A stretch of DNA of 64,000 bases from Mya arenaria. Its lineage: Eukaryota; Mollusca; Bivalvia; Myida; Myidae. The notes under the pieces were generated by a model that was given only the letters and a program-made list of their open reading frames with translations, made no database searches and was not told the DNA's origin. The translations under genes were made by a program, and so were the position numbers. The stretch spans positions 37,056,337-37,120,336 of the forward strand of contig NC_069135.1 of assembly GCF_026914265.1 (NCBI RefSeq), read 5' to 3'. This document shows, piece by piece, positions 1 to 16,600 of this stretch. How positions within the stretch are numbered: position 1 is the first letter of the stretch; each line of letters starts with the position of its first letter.

Positions 1-62
1 CATATAAAGACAAAAATAAAAAAAGTTGTCAAAACGGTCAATATATGAGAGTGCAGCTTTAA
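1..62. repeat. Family A MITE, truncated by window edge
   Basis: This is the terminal part of the commonest repeat in the window (family A). It ends in gagagtgcagctttaa, the reverse complement of the family's other end, ttaaagctgcactctc. Full copies are about 330-360 bp, with a long inverted repeat and a small central palindrome (aaccgttagtaacggtt). Only the last 62 bases are inside the window. No coding capacity is seen. Confidence 0.85.
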
Positions 63-114
63 CGAAACCTGATAGAAGCTCATTTCTTCATTCCTGGGTG
101 TGTACGGAACAAAG

Positions 115-595
115 ATTGTTATCTTTCCACGACAAATTTTAGACAATAATTAATACGCACATCAGTGCAAGAGAGTCCGGCTAAATCTCTAAATAATTTG
201 GAAACATCATCTACGATTGGCAGATCGAAATTCTTGGCAATGCTGGAAATCCTTGTCTTGCCCAGGGGCAAACAAAATTAAAATTAATCGTATGTATTTT
301 TTTTAAAAATTTAAATACTTTTTTATTACATTTTGAAAAACTGTGATGGGAGAAAAGTTATCTACCACGGCCACTCGTGTAGGATAGGTTCATCCCAGCC
401 CTCGCGCAGGGTGATCTGCTGAAACCTCGTTTCCGCAAAATACCCTACGCTTAGATTGGGATGAACCGATCTTATACTCTCGGCATTGGAAGGTACCTTT
501 TCATCCACCTCATTTAAACCTCGTTTCCGTAGTTTGCACAGGGATTTGGATACATCTACCCATGGAAGATACTTATTATCAATCGGCGTTATCAA
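115..595 (-). CDS. Possible coding fragment, two exon-like blocks, unknown protein
   Basis: Two open blocks on the minus strand could be the last exons of a host gene. The first (about 595-362) has no ATG; it contains PWVDVSKSLCKLRKRG and ends HEWPW before a stop. A GT donor overlaps that stop (GTAGAT on the minus strand). The second block, about 265-115, reads SSIAKNFDLPIVDDVSKLF and ends at a stop. The two share a loose LP-VDVSK-L pattern. No family was recognised, no start exon is visible and the acceptors are weak. A chance open frame or a pseudogene is as likely as a gene. Confidence 0.2.
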
Positions 596-599
596 TCGG

Positions 600-868
600 C
601 TTTAATCGACATTCAAGCTTTTACCAAAAAGTAGAAAATACTACCGAATAACACTTTTAAGCGATATTTACGTATTAACTTTTTTGATGAGTATAACACT
701 TGGCCGCCATACTATTGTGTCAAGACTTAATGTTCATGTGATCTAGTGATATTGTCGAGAACATACATTCTCCCAATTCATTACAAGGAATATTAATAAA
801 ACAAGCAGATATGAAACTGAGAGATTAATGTCTCACGGAAACCAACATATTGCGTTGCTATCGGAAAA
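600..868. other. AT-rich spacer, nothing recognised
   Basis: No open frame, RNA gene or repeat was recognised here. It leads into the tandem duplication that starts near 869. Confidence 0.4.
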
Positions 869-1220
869 AAACTCGGCTATTGCGTTGCAATCGGAACACC
901 TCGTCCATTATCCAACCGAAGTCATTATCCGATCTATCTCGAAGCTAGACGGAGATGGCCGAGTTGTAACGAAGGTTGGACCGATGATGTGAAACAGAAA
1001 CAGTTATCAGGGGTGTATCCTGGAATCGGCGTTAGAGGGAGATAAACTCGGCTATTGCGTTGCAATCGGAACACCTCGTCCATTATCCAACCGAAATCAT
1101 TATCCGATCTATCTCGAAGCTTGACGGAGATGGCCGAGTTGTAACGAAGGTTGGACCGATGATGTGAAACAGAAACAGTTATCAGGGGTGTATCCTGGAA
1201 TCGGCGTTAGAGGGAGATAA
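869..1220. repeat. Tandem duplication, 175-bp unit x2
   Basis: A 175-bp block beginning aaactcggctattgcgttgc occurs twice head to tail (about 869-1043 and 1044-1218), with near identity. Differences are a few substitutions only, so the duplication is recent. Inside each copy, tcggaacacctcg and ggccgagttgtaacga are inverted relatives, and similar sequence is at 44895-44960. The unit may therefore derive from a small inverted-repeat element. Confidence 0.85.
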
Positions 1221-1400
1221 ACTTAGGGGCGTAACCTTTTGACTTGCGCTCTCCATCAGAACAGAAATTTATTTGGTTTAAAGAGTTGTGGGAAGGTGGT
1301 TGGGGTACTCCTCAAGATTTTCAATGTAGTTAATTTTCGTGTCCTAAATGGTGCATTTGGGCGCATTTTATTACTTTTTTCTCCTTTATTTACATAAAAA
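1220..1400. repeat. Dispersed repeat with ggggcgtaac start
   Basis: The segment starting acttaggggcgtaacctttt matches two other places in the window, 36620-36800 and (inverted) 45640-45830. All three share the ggcgtaac start and a later run with atggcgcat and tattacttttt. It is a dispersed non-coding element of about 200-250 bp; the class is not determined. Confidence 0.6.
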
Positions 1401-1829
1401 GTAAAATTTGATGTCAAGTTTCTGAACACATAGTAGTTAAAACAAATATCCAATCAACAAGGCTCCATTATGTACAACGATATGTATACACTTTTTATTA
1501 TAGAATATTACAAAAATAAAAATGCAAACTCATTTTAAATGAAAATGTCAATCAATAAAACAAACTTGTTAAAAATATGTTTTCACATATTATTTACCCA
1601 TTTCAATGGACAAACAAAGTACACAATGTCGCGATGTCAACGTAACACTTTTGTTGTCATTAATACCTTGACCGTGATTTAACGTTTTTTGACGTTTATT
1701 AACGTTCGATGTCGCGAAAACGTTAGATTCTGATTATTGAATGTTGTTTGTTGCGCCAGTTCAACATTCGTTTCACTAGAGGGCCCTATATCGCTTGATT
1801 AAAATGATCATCAAGTCAGTGGTTATTAA

Positions 1830-2860
1830 GGATGTTGCTACTTGCCTAGGAAGTAAGTGGTTACCGAGTAACTTGATGGTTGATAAGGAGGTTGTTCCTT
1901 GTAAATGGAAATTTAAAGTTTTTCTAGGGAAGTCAGGACATTATCAGGTGGTTGTTTACAATGGCTAATGGATGTGATGGCAATGTTAGCTGAATGAAAT
2001 GTAAGTCAACGGTTGCTTAGAAGGTTGATCTGAATGTCAGAAGTTGCTAAGGAATAAGTGGCTGCCAAAGAATAAAATAAGTCATATGTTGTTATGGGTG
2101 AAGGTAGTTGCTTAGTAAATCATTAGTTGCTAAGGAAGTCAATGGTTGCTAAAGAAGTTACTAACTTCTAAAGAAGTAATTGAAAGTTATTGGTAAGGAA
2201 GTCATTGGCTCCTAAGAAGACGTAGTTAATTAGGAGTCGTCGGTTTTTAAGGAAGTCTTTGCTTGCTTAGGATGCCAATGCTTACTAAGAAAGTCAGTGG
2301 ATGCTGGTTGCTTAAAAAGTCTTAGTTTGCTAAGAAAGTCTTTAAAAGATTAGGTAGTAAATGGTTGTTAAGGAAGTGATTGGTTGGTTGAAAGTCAAAA
2401 TTTGCTAAAAAAATCATCGAATTGCAAGGAAGTCATTGGTTGCTATGGATGAAGGTAAATGCCTAAGATATAATTGGTTGCTAAGGCATTCATGAGTTCC
2501 TTAGGAAGTCATTGGTCGCTTTGGATGAAGGAAGTTGGAAAGAAAGTCATTGGTTGCAAAGAAAGTCATTTCTTGTATAGTAGTCTGTATCCGCCCCGAT
2601 AGTTCAATAGTTGAGCATTCTCTTCGGTTGCTGAAGGTCGCAGGTTCATGATACCTCAACGTGTCATACCGAAAGAAGACGTTAACAATTTGATACATGT
2701 AGCTTACGTGCCTGACACTCGATGTTAACCTTCATCGATAGGAACCAATGACTTCATTTTATTCTTTAGCAAACATTTTATTCCTAAGCAACAACTTACA
2801 TCCATATCAACCAATACTTTCCTTAGCAACCATTGACTTCCATATCAGTCGACTCACTTT
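1830..2860. repeat. Degenerate minisatellite with ggaagtcattggttgctaa motif
   Basis: Direct, strongly diverged repeats of about 19-27 bp (core aaggaagtcattggttgcta) run from roughly 1840 to 2575. The same motif appears in inverted orientation at about 2725-2860 (ttccttagcaaccattgact). A SINE-like insertion separates the two orientations. No open frame is kept, so the array is an old non-coding satellite arranged as an inverted repeat. Confidence 0.75.
2588..2665 (+). repeat. tRNA-derived SINE head
   Basis: The plus strand shows a tRNA-like pair of RNA polymerase III boxes: an A-box-like tagttcaatagttgagca and a B-box-like ggttcatgatacc spaced as in a tRNA. No CCA end or proper acceptor stem closes it, so it is read as a SINE head and not a tRNA gene. 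It sits in the gap between the two inverted halves of the minisatellite. Confidence 0.5.
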
Positions 2861-3441
2861 GCCCTCACATCAACACGTTTTAAAGACTGCAACGTAAACG
2901 AAAATTTGAAAGCAGTCCGAGAAATCTGAAATATATCTTGGTGAGGAACTGAGGGGAGTAGATTGTTCTAAATAATTACTCAGAAAATGAAGAATGTGCT
3001 GACTAAAATACACAGCCTTACTTTACCTACTACAAATAGTCAAAACGTCCCAATATCGGATGTCATTTAATAAACTTTACGCCAGCAAAAACTTGCAACA
3101 TGAAATCAATGTTCGTATATTCTATTACATATAGGTTTATAAGTTACTGTTATGAAAATAGCCAGTTGTATTAATTTCATCAATAAACATTACTGATTCT
3201 CATATGACAGGTACTTACCGGAAACAATTTGGAGGCGCTCAAACAAGAGAGTAAAATAACGCATGTCACGACTACAGCCTTTCAAGGCGTTTAGCGCTTT
3301 CATTTAAATATGTATAGATACTTGTACCGTCACGGCAACAGTATTGAACCGATGCCGATTTTTGTACGCTTTCTCAAAGTGAATAGCGTTCCAGAGATGC
3401 ATCGATCTAATTTAATTTAAGTTGCATAGAAAAAGAATTGC
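2861..3441. other. Intergenic, nothing recognised
   Basis: AT-rich sequence downstream of the cathepsin-like gene. No conserved open frame, RNA gene or clear repeat was seen. Confidence 0.4.
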
Positions 3442-3447
3442 TTTATT
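3442..3447 (-). promoter_or_regulatory. Candidate polyadenylation signal of the cathepsin-like gene
   Basis: tttatt on the plus strand is AATAAA on the minus strand, about 190 bases past the stop codon of the cathepsin-like gene. The position suits a 3' UTR end; the assignment is by position only. Confidence 0.45.
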
Positions 3448-3637
3448 CCAATTTTACAATGAAAATATAGTCAATGATTGAAAATTATATTTAAACACGG
3501 TGTCCACGAGATTTTTGGCCACGAGGGGAACATGGATGCCAGGAAGTGACATTTAAACGGTGTGTTACAAAACATAATTAACACTGATGTGGTTAACATT
3601 TAACCAAGGGTAAATGTCCCTTTAAGCCTGGTGCCCA

Positions 3638-7875
<4,238 letters not shown>

Positions 7876-8598
7876 ATTTTCTAGTTTCAGTACTTGTAGA
7901 AAATTAATTTAACCGTCGCGAATTAAAATCGCTTTCCTTCTACCGAATATAAAGAATATTTGTTAAATCTGTGTGTATAAGTACGATTAAATATAGTGAA
8001 TACAGGTTTTATCTATAGCATCATATGATTGATTTAGCCATGTGACGATATCTTTTTGATCACAATTTGGTCATATGAATGTCGGTAAAATTAAAAATAT
8101 CTTTTGCTGCTGAGGTATCAATTTCTAGGGCGGGTATTTGTCCGTAATATTATATTTAATGAGAGTAACCATGTCCTTCAAATGCATGTACAAGTTATGA
8201 GTGCTATGTGTAAACAAATGTCAGTTACATCGAGTCAAACTACAGGGCAGATATTGTTTTCCTCATTATACTCATTTTGAAAATGTATTTTGTAAAAAAA
8301 ATGTAAATCAAATCAAATTGATTTCTACGTTATATTCAGGACAAACTATATTTAACGTAAACATCATTTTGGCTCCGGATACATCATATGAATAAAAAAA
8401 ATGTTACGCATCACATAAGTATGATGTTGGATAAGAAATGTTCAACTAAGCAAGTTAAGAGAGTTGAAAAGCCAAATTTGATCAAAGAAGTAGAGGTAAG
8501 AAAACACTGATCGGGCCCCGTATGATAACTAAACTATTAATACAAAAGTGGATTTCCAAGTGAGTCCAGTAGAGCTTAATCATAGCTCAGTCTAATAT
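7876..8598. other. Upstream region of the cathepsin-like gene
   Basis: This stretch would hold the minus-strand promoter and 5' UTR of the cathepsin-like gene. It is AT-rich. I see no convincing TATA box, initiator or repeat. Confidence 0.35.
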
Positions 8599-9081
8599 CA
8601 GTGTGTGTATACCACGTGATAAATTACGTCATATATGCTACGTCGGAAGGCGATATTTTGCTTAAAATAAAGACTTAAATCAAAGATAACTTTTCGCTTA
8701 CTACACCAATTTAAATGAAACAAAGGCCAGTCTATGTAGCTTAAAGAGCCCCACCTTTGTTTAACCGGATTTTGATAAGGTGATTAGTTTCATCAAACAC
8801 TTCAACAAACCTGTTTCCCAAACAATGTTTTGACAGTGCTCCGTCAGACGGCCGTATCGTGAAAAGGTTTGTCGAATTGTTATAAGAAACTAAACTCTCA
8901 ATCAAAATTTGGTAGAAGACCGAACGCGGAGCTCCGTAAGCTGCACAGACTGCGCTATATTTCATTTAAAATGGTAAAGAAAATGAAATGTTATCATTGT
9001 TTTAAGTCTTCAATCGAAGCAAAATATTGCCTTCCGACGTAGCATTTATGACGCAATTTATCACGTGGTATACACACACTG
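8599..9081. repeat. Family E TIR element (cagtgtgtgtataccacgtg)
   Basis: A 483-bp element with terminal inverted repeats of about 60 bp: cagtgtgtgtataccacgtg at the left and its reverse complement at 9081. The TIRs continue through gctacgtcggaaggc and ttttgctt. It is flanked by taatat on both sides, a possible target duplication. A second copy lies at 46679-47151. Both carry a related 65-75 codon open frame (see findings). Confidence 0.9.
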
Positions 9082-9283
9082 TAATATGTCAGATGTTAAT
9101 GAAGTGAAATGTAGCACTGCTTTGTCGAGTAATGGAGATCGCCGTATGCTTTTATGTGGTTTAAGGAGAAAAATCTGTGAAATACAATGGGAAATACATT
9201 GTATAAACTGTGACGTCCGTGCACCATGCAGTCCGACTTGAACAGCTTTTTAAGCTGTCTCTGCATGGAATGCCATTCATAGA

Positions 9284-11512
9284 GTCACACAACTTTAGGC
9301 GAATCCATCAAACGCAGCCTGGCGAATTGGATAATTTTGTCAATTCTGGCGAATTTTGACCGAAACTGTTCAAAAATTTGTTACACAATTTGAAATATAA
9401 CGAAAGGTTAACGTAGGGAAACTATTTGTTGCGAATGATTTACGAAGTGTGACGAGCGATTACTGTTATTCGCTAAAATGCGTTGGATCGCGCGAATAAA
9501 TTTTGTTCATTCCGTAAGCGATTACGAACGCAAACATGCAAACCAAAGCGCAACTTTGCGCATGCTTCCGAAGCCGTCCGAAGCTTTCCGAAAGCGTATT
9601 TCCACATCCGGCCGTTACCGGACGCTGTACACGACTGGCGAAAACCAGGTGGGGGGTCAATTTGGAATTGTCGAAGACGCGGCGGGTGATCTGGGTCTAC
9701 AAGTTTGCAACACCATAAGTCCCATTTCCCCTTGATGGCTCAATTTTATTAATATTGCAAAGTTTTGATGCTATTTACAATAGACTTCCATACCTTTCTG
9801 AAGTTAAATATTTATTTTCCTTTCTTTATCAATATTTTGAAATTAAAATTTTGATACATTTCTTTTTTTAAAATAGACGTTGAGTTCACAATTATATTTT
9901 CGCAAACAAAAGTACAGTATTATTTTTAGTTTTATTTTCACTTAATTTTAACCTCTAATTTGGCACCCTCATGTCTTGCTATGGCACACTTCCCACTGAA
10001 GAGTTGATACAATGCTTCATAGTATTTCTCACAATCTTCACTTTTTGCTTGCTGTGTTGAAGCCCCTGATATTGACAGTCCTGGTATCATCCAGGTTGCG
10101 ATCTCTCCCCCATTCCCCAAGGAACCAGGTCGCCTCTTCTGTTCTCTTCATTTTACATAGTGTGGCACCTCTTCCTCATCAAGTGGAGAATGTAGCATGT
10201 CTTGACAATCAGCCTCACTGTGGATGGACTGTGGTTCATCTTTGAGAGGAGTATCTGAAATGACCGAAGACAAAGATTGCCACGCGTAAAAAAATAACGT
10301 GAAAAAGATTGTCTATAAATGAAATTCCAATCGAGCATCGATAGGTTGGATAACTTCGGTTGGTTCGAATTGATGCTTATCGAACAAATTATTTATGAAC
10401 CAAAACATAAAGGTTTTTGTTATGTAAGCAGTTCGACTGTGTGTTTCGGTTACCAAACAGCCAAAGGCGTTTTCGGATCCCTCCTAGCCCTGGATAACCG
10501 GTAATTAAGAAATATTTCCTCCCCGGTTAGGGCTCTCTGTCCAAAGGGTTTCTGCATGTGCTCACTGAGGCTTAAGGCGTCACCCCCCCCCCCCCACACC
10601 ACCACCACCAAGAAAAAAGGGCATGTCGACGGTGTCATTGGGAAAGGGCTGTGGGTCTGGAAATCCAGCGGAACCATCCTGCACCATCTCCAGAAATTCT
10701 GATGCATTATAGATCCTGGCATCCCCACTTGAACCATGCTCTGGCTCCTCATCTCCCCCTACATCGGCCTCTATGAAATGGTTGATGTCAAGTTGTTGTT
10801 GGAAGACTTCTTGGTGGGCCATAGCAGCCACATACTGCCAGCATCAGACGTTTTATATCTTCCATTTTGACGAAGGAATTTCTAATCATCTTAATATTTC
10901 GGCTCCTCCTTTAATATACAAAATTCAAGAAATACAAAAAACTGTTGAGATACTCAAAACTACTCAAAAAATGAAATGCGTTATGATTTGCGTGGATTCG
11001 AATGTCGTATTAACCCTTCGCAATGATTCGTATGCAAGCGTCTGCCGTTCGTTTTCTGAACGTCAACCAATCGTTTCAATTCGCTTTAAATTATCATGAA
11101 ATTTCGGATTCAGTTAGCTTCAATACGTAATTATTCGCTAGATTTCGTACAAGTTTGCAAACTATCGCAAAGATTCGTCATGCGATCGCTTGAATGCAAA
11201 TTAGCTGATGACGACCTGATAACATGCGAACTCTAACGCCAGTTGACGAACGCTATGCGAAGTCTTTCCGATTAGTTAACGTATTGAAACGAATTTTTAC
11301 AAATAATAGACGAAACTTTTATTCGTCACAAATTTTTCAACATGTTCAAAATTTTTCGACGAACAAGACTAATCGCAACGGACGCAAAACCTCCCAAACG
11401 CATCCATATCAACGATGTACAACGTACGTAAACTAATGGGAACGAATTTAACTCAACTCCTATTCGCCAGTACACGCGAGTTGACGTCGGGGGGTATTCG
11501 CCTATGTGTGAG
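9284..11512. mobile_element. Decayed PIF/Harbinger DNA transposon
   Basis: About 2.2 kb bounded by partly matching inverted ends (tcacaca...taggcgaat at the left; attcgcctatgtgtga at the right). It contains minus-strand pieces of a Harbinger transposase (10150-10850). The rest is AT-rich, with many ttcg-containing subterminal motifs on the right. The N-terminal half of the transposase was not found, so the copy is internally deleted. The boundaries are approximate. Confidence 0.65.
10150..10850 (-). pseudogene. Harbinger transposase fragment, frameshifted
   Basis: On the minus strand three frames together resemble the C-terminal half of a HARBI1-like DDE transposase. Blocks are FLEMVQDGSAGFPDPQPFP, then GGDALSLSEHMQKPF, then TGEEIFLNYRLSRARR, then in another frame SENAFGCLVT, and further on PSTVRLIVKTCYILH. 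The RIFNYRLSRARRVVENAFGIL signature of the family is clear. Frame changes occur at the homopolymer at 10580-10593 and again near 10475, so the gene is dead. The upstream DDE portion is missing. Confidence 0.75.
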
Positions 11513-11708
11513 GAGGCTTATAACGATATGAGCTCATTTAGAATAGGAGGCTACATTGCACGAATGAAGTTATGGCGCTGAAAATCGACTTTGGGCAAGC
11601 CTGTAGTACCCTCCTGAAATATGTAAACCGCAACAGAAACGTGTCAATTTTTGTATGAAAGTTTAAAATGCTCGAACAATGAATGGGCGGATCAAGTAGG
11701 TAAAGAAG

Positions 11709-12120
11709 AACCAGAGGCGTAGCCAGCGTTACGCACTTACGCATGTGCGTAACATCAATTTGAAAAATGAAAAAAAATATGGCCCAAAATGGCATCAAAA
11801 TAGAGAACTAACCTAGTTACTGATATCAGAATAAAGGGAAGATCAGCTATAGTAAGCATCGTTTTTCTGTGCTAGATACGGCTTACTTAGCCTAAATTAA
11901 TCACTTGGTAATTTAATTAACAAAGACGGCGGCCTTGAACCTATAAATCCCGCCAAATACACATCAGTGCTCAACTTGTTAGTTCCATTTTCCTTTTTTG
12001 TCCTGGGGAGCCCCCCCCCACCCCACCCCCAAACCCCCCTACGGCTACAGGGATATTCCCCTACCACACCCTCCCCTTTCATGCGTAACATTCATTTAAG
12101 CCTGGCTTCGCCTCTGGTTA
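11709..12120. repeat. TIR element with accagaggcgtagcca ends
   Basis: The left end accagaggcgtagccagcgt and the right end ggcttcgcctctggtt are inverted repeats, each followed inward by a tgcgtaac block. The element is about 410 bp, has a C-rich stretch near 12008-12040, and no coding capacity. It is classed as a MITE. Confidence 0.75.
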
Positions 12121-12239
12121 AACAAATATAAAAGTTTGTTAAATACTTTAATATTGAACTATAACTGCAAAGAGTAGCTATTCCATCTATTAAAACACCC
12201 TATAGAAGTAAACAGGTACATGTAGGCTGGAACGGCGTG

Positions 12240-12337
12240 GGCACATCTTTCAAGGGGACTCACTGCGTGGGAGATTGGTAGCGATTTATTTGGACCATTT
12301 AACTGTTGCGTCGTTCTTAGTAAAATCCAAGCGCTTG
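12240..12337 (+). other. Possible 5' UTR exon of RBM17
   Basis: The RBM17 start codon at 13635 is preceded by an acceptor-like taattattgtag at about 13592-13603, which implies a non-coding first exon upstream. A less AT-rich stretch ends in a good donor, GTAAGAT at 12338; a second candidate donor GTGAGT is at 12364. The transcription start is unknown. This is inference from splice-site-like sequence only. Confidence 0.3.
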
Positions 12338-12367
12338 GTAAGATAGATGAAATCTTATTTTCGGTGA

Positions 12368-13590
12368 GTCTAATTTAACAGATTTAACTTCAAATTTCTT
12401 ATTGAATACCTGTTTTGTCTGAAGTTCTAGTTTTATTATTTTCATTTTTCAAAGTAACGTGTCTTTTAAACGCTTCCTTCTTATTCAACACACTGTGTTG
12501 AACGTTGGTAAACTACCTTGAGCTTAGCGGACTACCAGCTCAGCGGCATTCTCAGTAACTTGCGAGGTTAGTCCACCTAAATGACCGTCAACGAGTCTTT
12601 TGACGATTTCTTTACTATCGCAGACTTGTGACGTCCACCATCCCAGCAAAAAGTAATGAACGGTCCTTGCGCAGAGATTCTTTGCAGCCACAATTTTGAA
12701 ATTATCTCTGTTATAAATTCAAATTTCTATGAAAAAAACTATTGTCTACTATTAAACACATAGTTATTCATCTCATTATGCCAAATAACATGTTCAGATA
12801 TCATAAAACACTTACATGTGTCGTTTGTTTATCAAACATCCCTATATCTGTAAATCTGGGGAAAATAATGAAACAGTATCCCTGGTCGCTCATTGTTGTA
12901 GCTACTTGTGAGGTGTAAATGTCACACCTGTGTATCCCAGAGCTTCAATTTCCATTACTTTTACAAATTTTGTATGGTCTGTCCTATTGCATTGCCACTT
13001 TTCCCATCAAAATACAATTTTGATGGAAGAAGCTCAATTCCTTGCATTATTTTGAGGTTTTAAACTTTTAAAAAGCCTGGTCGAAACTTTCAGTTCAAAC
13101 AACTCATGTCAATATTTTAAAAGACAATTGGGCTTATTCTGGACTCAACCACTGTTTCACAGTTGACAATATGTTTTCTTGACTTTCTGTAAAATGTAAG
13201 TCCCTGAAGCAAGTATGACCAACCAGTCCAGTCCAGTCTGGTAAAATTTGACAAGTCTGCTAAAATAAGGTTTTTTTTCAAACTTAAAAAAATATATGAA
13301 GAAGTAAGAGCCAGTAGTCTAACAATATCTGTTAATGACATGCTGTTTCTTTAAACAAAGTAATCATCAGTCATTGAAATTTATCTTTTAGACGAAAAAG
13401 CCAGAATTCTTATACTATTGCTTGGCATCAAATTTTTTAACAAGCCCTCTATATATAATTCAGAATTTGAGCAAGCCCAGAAAGCATTTTACCAGTGCAG
13501 AGCTTGTGGGCTTGTGTTAATTTTTACCACTGAATCATTATTTTCATATATTGTTTTCAACATGTGAAGTCATTGTGTTGATCAAGGAAA
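12368..13590. other. Probable first intron of RBM17
   Basis: AT-rich unique sequence between the inferred non-coding exon and the first coding exon. No repeats or open frames of note were recognised. Confidence 0.35.
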
Positions 13591-13634
13591 CTAATTATTG
13601 TAGGTGTCCAGTCCAATAAACTGAACATCAGGCC

Positions 13635-16600
13635 ATGTCACTGTACGATGACCTTGATATTGACAAGGAAGAAAAGGGAGGGGTGGCAGGTAAGTGGATC
13701 TTTTTATTCCACATGCTCACAATCATTTAAAAAGACTTGAATGAGCAAACTCAAATTCTTACCTAACTACTTGGCTTCAGATGTAACAAAACTGGTGTTT
13801 CAAATGTTAAGTTTTCAACCAACGCGACTAATACTTGTACCATATGACAGACTTAGTAGATGTATCCAGTCAGGCATGCTTCCCTTTTTTTAAAGCTGCA
13901 CTCTCACAAACAAACAGTTTTGGGTCTTTTTATATTTTTTTGTCTCAGAATCAGTTTATATTTTGCAACAATGCCTTCGATTTGGTCATATACCGGAAAG
14001 ATAACTCACAATAGAACAGATCTTAATTGTTTGGTAAAATGCCAAAAAAAATCATTTTTCTTAAAGCATTAGTAACACTTTTAGTCATATATAATCAATT
14101 TTGAAATGATAACATGGAAAACTGTGACCTGCTCTTTCGCCAGCAGTCTTATATCACTGGTTTCCACACATTTACACAAAATTTGCCTTATTACTTGACA
14201 AAATATGAAAAAAAGTTTTCAAAACGGTTCATCTGTGAGAGTGGAGCTTTAATATTATTGTGAACACAGTTTCATTGATAAGCCAGCGAACACAAAGTTA
14301 TGATTATCTGCACCTGCATTTACTATATTTATAATTTCAGCTGGCTGGTCATCCAACTACAAGTTGATGAAGTCCCAGTTGCAAGCAAAGAAGGCATCAC
14401 TTATCCAGACAAAGGTAATCTAGCACACTGGATAGGCATTTCCGGTGATATCAGCAAGGTTGAAAACTCTATCTGGCGCCCACCATACTTGATGAGTCAC
14501 GAGCTGTGACGCAATACTTTTATTTCTTTTTTTATAGCACGATCATGATATTTCAATAGATGATTTCCATAAACGTTACCATAATGTAAAATATACCTTC
14601 TAAACAAACAAAATAATCCTTAAAATATGTTGTATTGAAGGAACAACGTATGCATTGAATAAAAATTACTGCACACATCATCGCACACACATTTTGTGTG
14701 TCTGGTCCAGTAAGAAAAATCAGACCCTCGGGCACGCTGCATATCCAGTAACTCGGCAAGCCTCGTTACCAGGCAACGCAGGTGCCCTCAGGTGGGGTTT
14801 TTATTTAAGGACCAGAAACACAGCCCTTGTTGGAAATTCAGCCCTTCACCTAGATTGAGGGTCCTGTATTTAGAATTATTGTCATATTTTGGAAAAAATA
14901 ATGCTTACACCATTTGGTACAATATAAGCTTGAGAACGGCTATCAGCTGTACTGAGTCAGCATTATGATATTATGTAATAGTTAGATGACATGAGGTTAG
15001 GTTTTAATGATTAAGAATGGGCTGAGTGACTTGTGAACTGTCTTAGAGTCTTAGAATACTACCTCATTGGCTTACACATTGTCAACACAAAATCTGAAGC
15101 ACTGAGTCTGTATCGGATGAGTGGCAGTAGCAGGACCTTAAGACACCCGCAAAAGTAGAAATTTTTAATGATTAAGCCTATTATCCCAGTACTTAATGAT
15201 TGCCTTTGTGCCATATCATTGGCTAAAAATGTATGTTGTATTCTAATATCAGTTCCTTGATATTTTTTCTTATTACTTGTTATAACCTTAAAAATTTAGA
15301 ATTGCGATTAACATTTGACCTTTCATTTTTAGTCGTCAAGGAAACAGAGTACCTTAGCTCCAGTAGCAGACTTCAAGAAAGTATCAGACAACTCTGATGG
15401 CTCTCTCAAGTTTAATATGCTCACTGGAAAGGTAGGCACGCATCAATTCAAGGCTTCCATTAAGAATTTAAAACTGGAAGTTTAAACTTCCTTGACAGCA
15501 AATCGGAAATTTTGCTCGGAAATTTGGAAGTTTGTGTCTCAAGAATTTTCCACTATTGTCCAACTATATAAACCAAATATATAATAATTTGTTACCAAAA
15601 CATGTTTTAATTTAAAGACTTATTAACAAGGTGGCCATAAAGTAACATTGTACCAGATTTTGATATTCTGAACTTCCAAGCCTTCATTTATTGAAGTTTT
15701 TTCCAAAATAGTGGAAGTTTTTGTACTGGAAGGACTCAATTTTTGAACTTTTGGCTCACTTTTAAGGGTAATATACTTCCAAACCTATGTTAACGGACGC
15801 CTTGTCAATTATTTCTATTTCTATTAATTCATAGAGACTTTTATGAAAAGTGTACATCATGCTTTATTTATATCAACCTGAAGTTATATTCATTTTGAAC
15901 ATTATTCATTAAATGTTTTAAGTTAATCTAGTCATAATTTACCGGTACATGCTTGTTCGGTCTGGATACTCAAACTGGTTGAAATTTGTTTATGCCAAAA
16001 ATATTGAGAATTTCAAGGCCATATGATCAATTCTAAATGGCGCCATCTCAAATACATGTATGTATAAAATTTTAATTCCAAGACAATGTTACAACATAAA
16101 TAAATAGGGTCAGAAATTTAGATTTTACTACCCCATAATTTCTTCACCCTTATAAATGTAAAATGCCAACAACATATTTAAGTCACATTCTATTGTCCTT
16201 TACCATCACTCATTTATCTACCCCTGAAATGCACTTCAACAGAAGATTTAGTTCCAGGAGATAAAATTATTATGCCCCCTTTTGAAAAAAGTGGGGTATA
16301 TTGTTTTGCACATGTCGGTCGGTCGGTCGGTCGCTCTGTCTGTCTGTCGGTCGGTCGGAATACCAAATGGTTTCCGATCAATAACTTGAGAACGCTTTGA
16401 CCGAGGGACCTCATACTTGGTATGTGTATTGGTCATCACCAGCAGATGAACCCTATTGATTTTGAGGTCAGTGGGTCAAAGGTCAAGGTCAGTGTGACCT
16501 TTACATGAAAAACGGTTTCCGATCAATAACTTGAGAACGCTTTGACCCAGGAACCTCATACTTGGTAGGTGTATTGGTCATGACCAGCAGATGAACCCTA

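Noticed and set aside
16313-16358. Independent (gtcg)n microsatellite
   Set aside because: The same tract recurs at a fixed place after ttatgccccc in each family G element, so it is part of that element.
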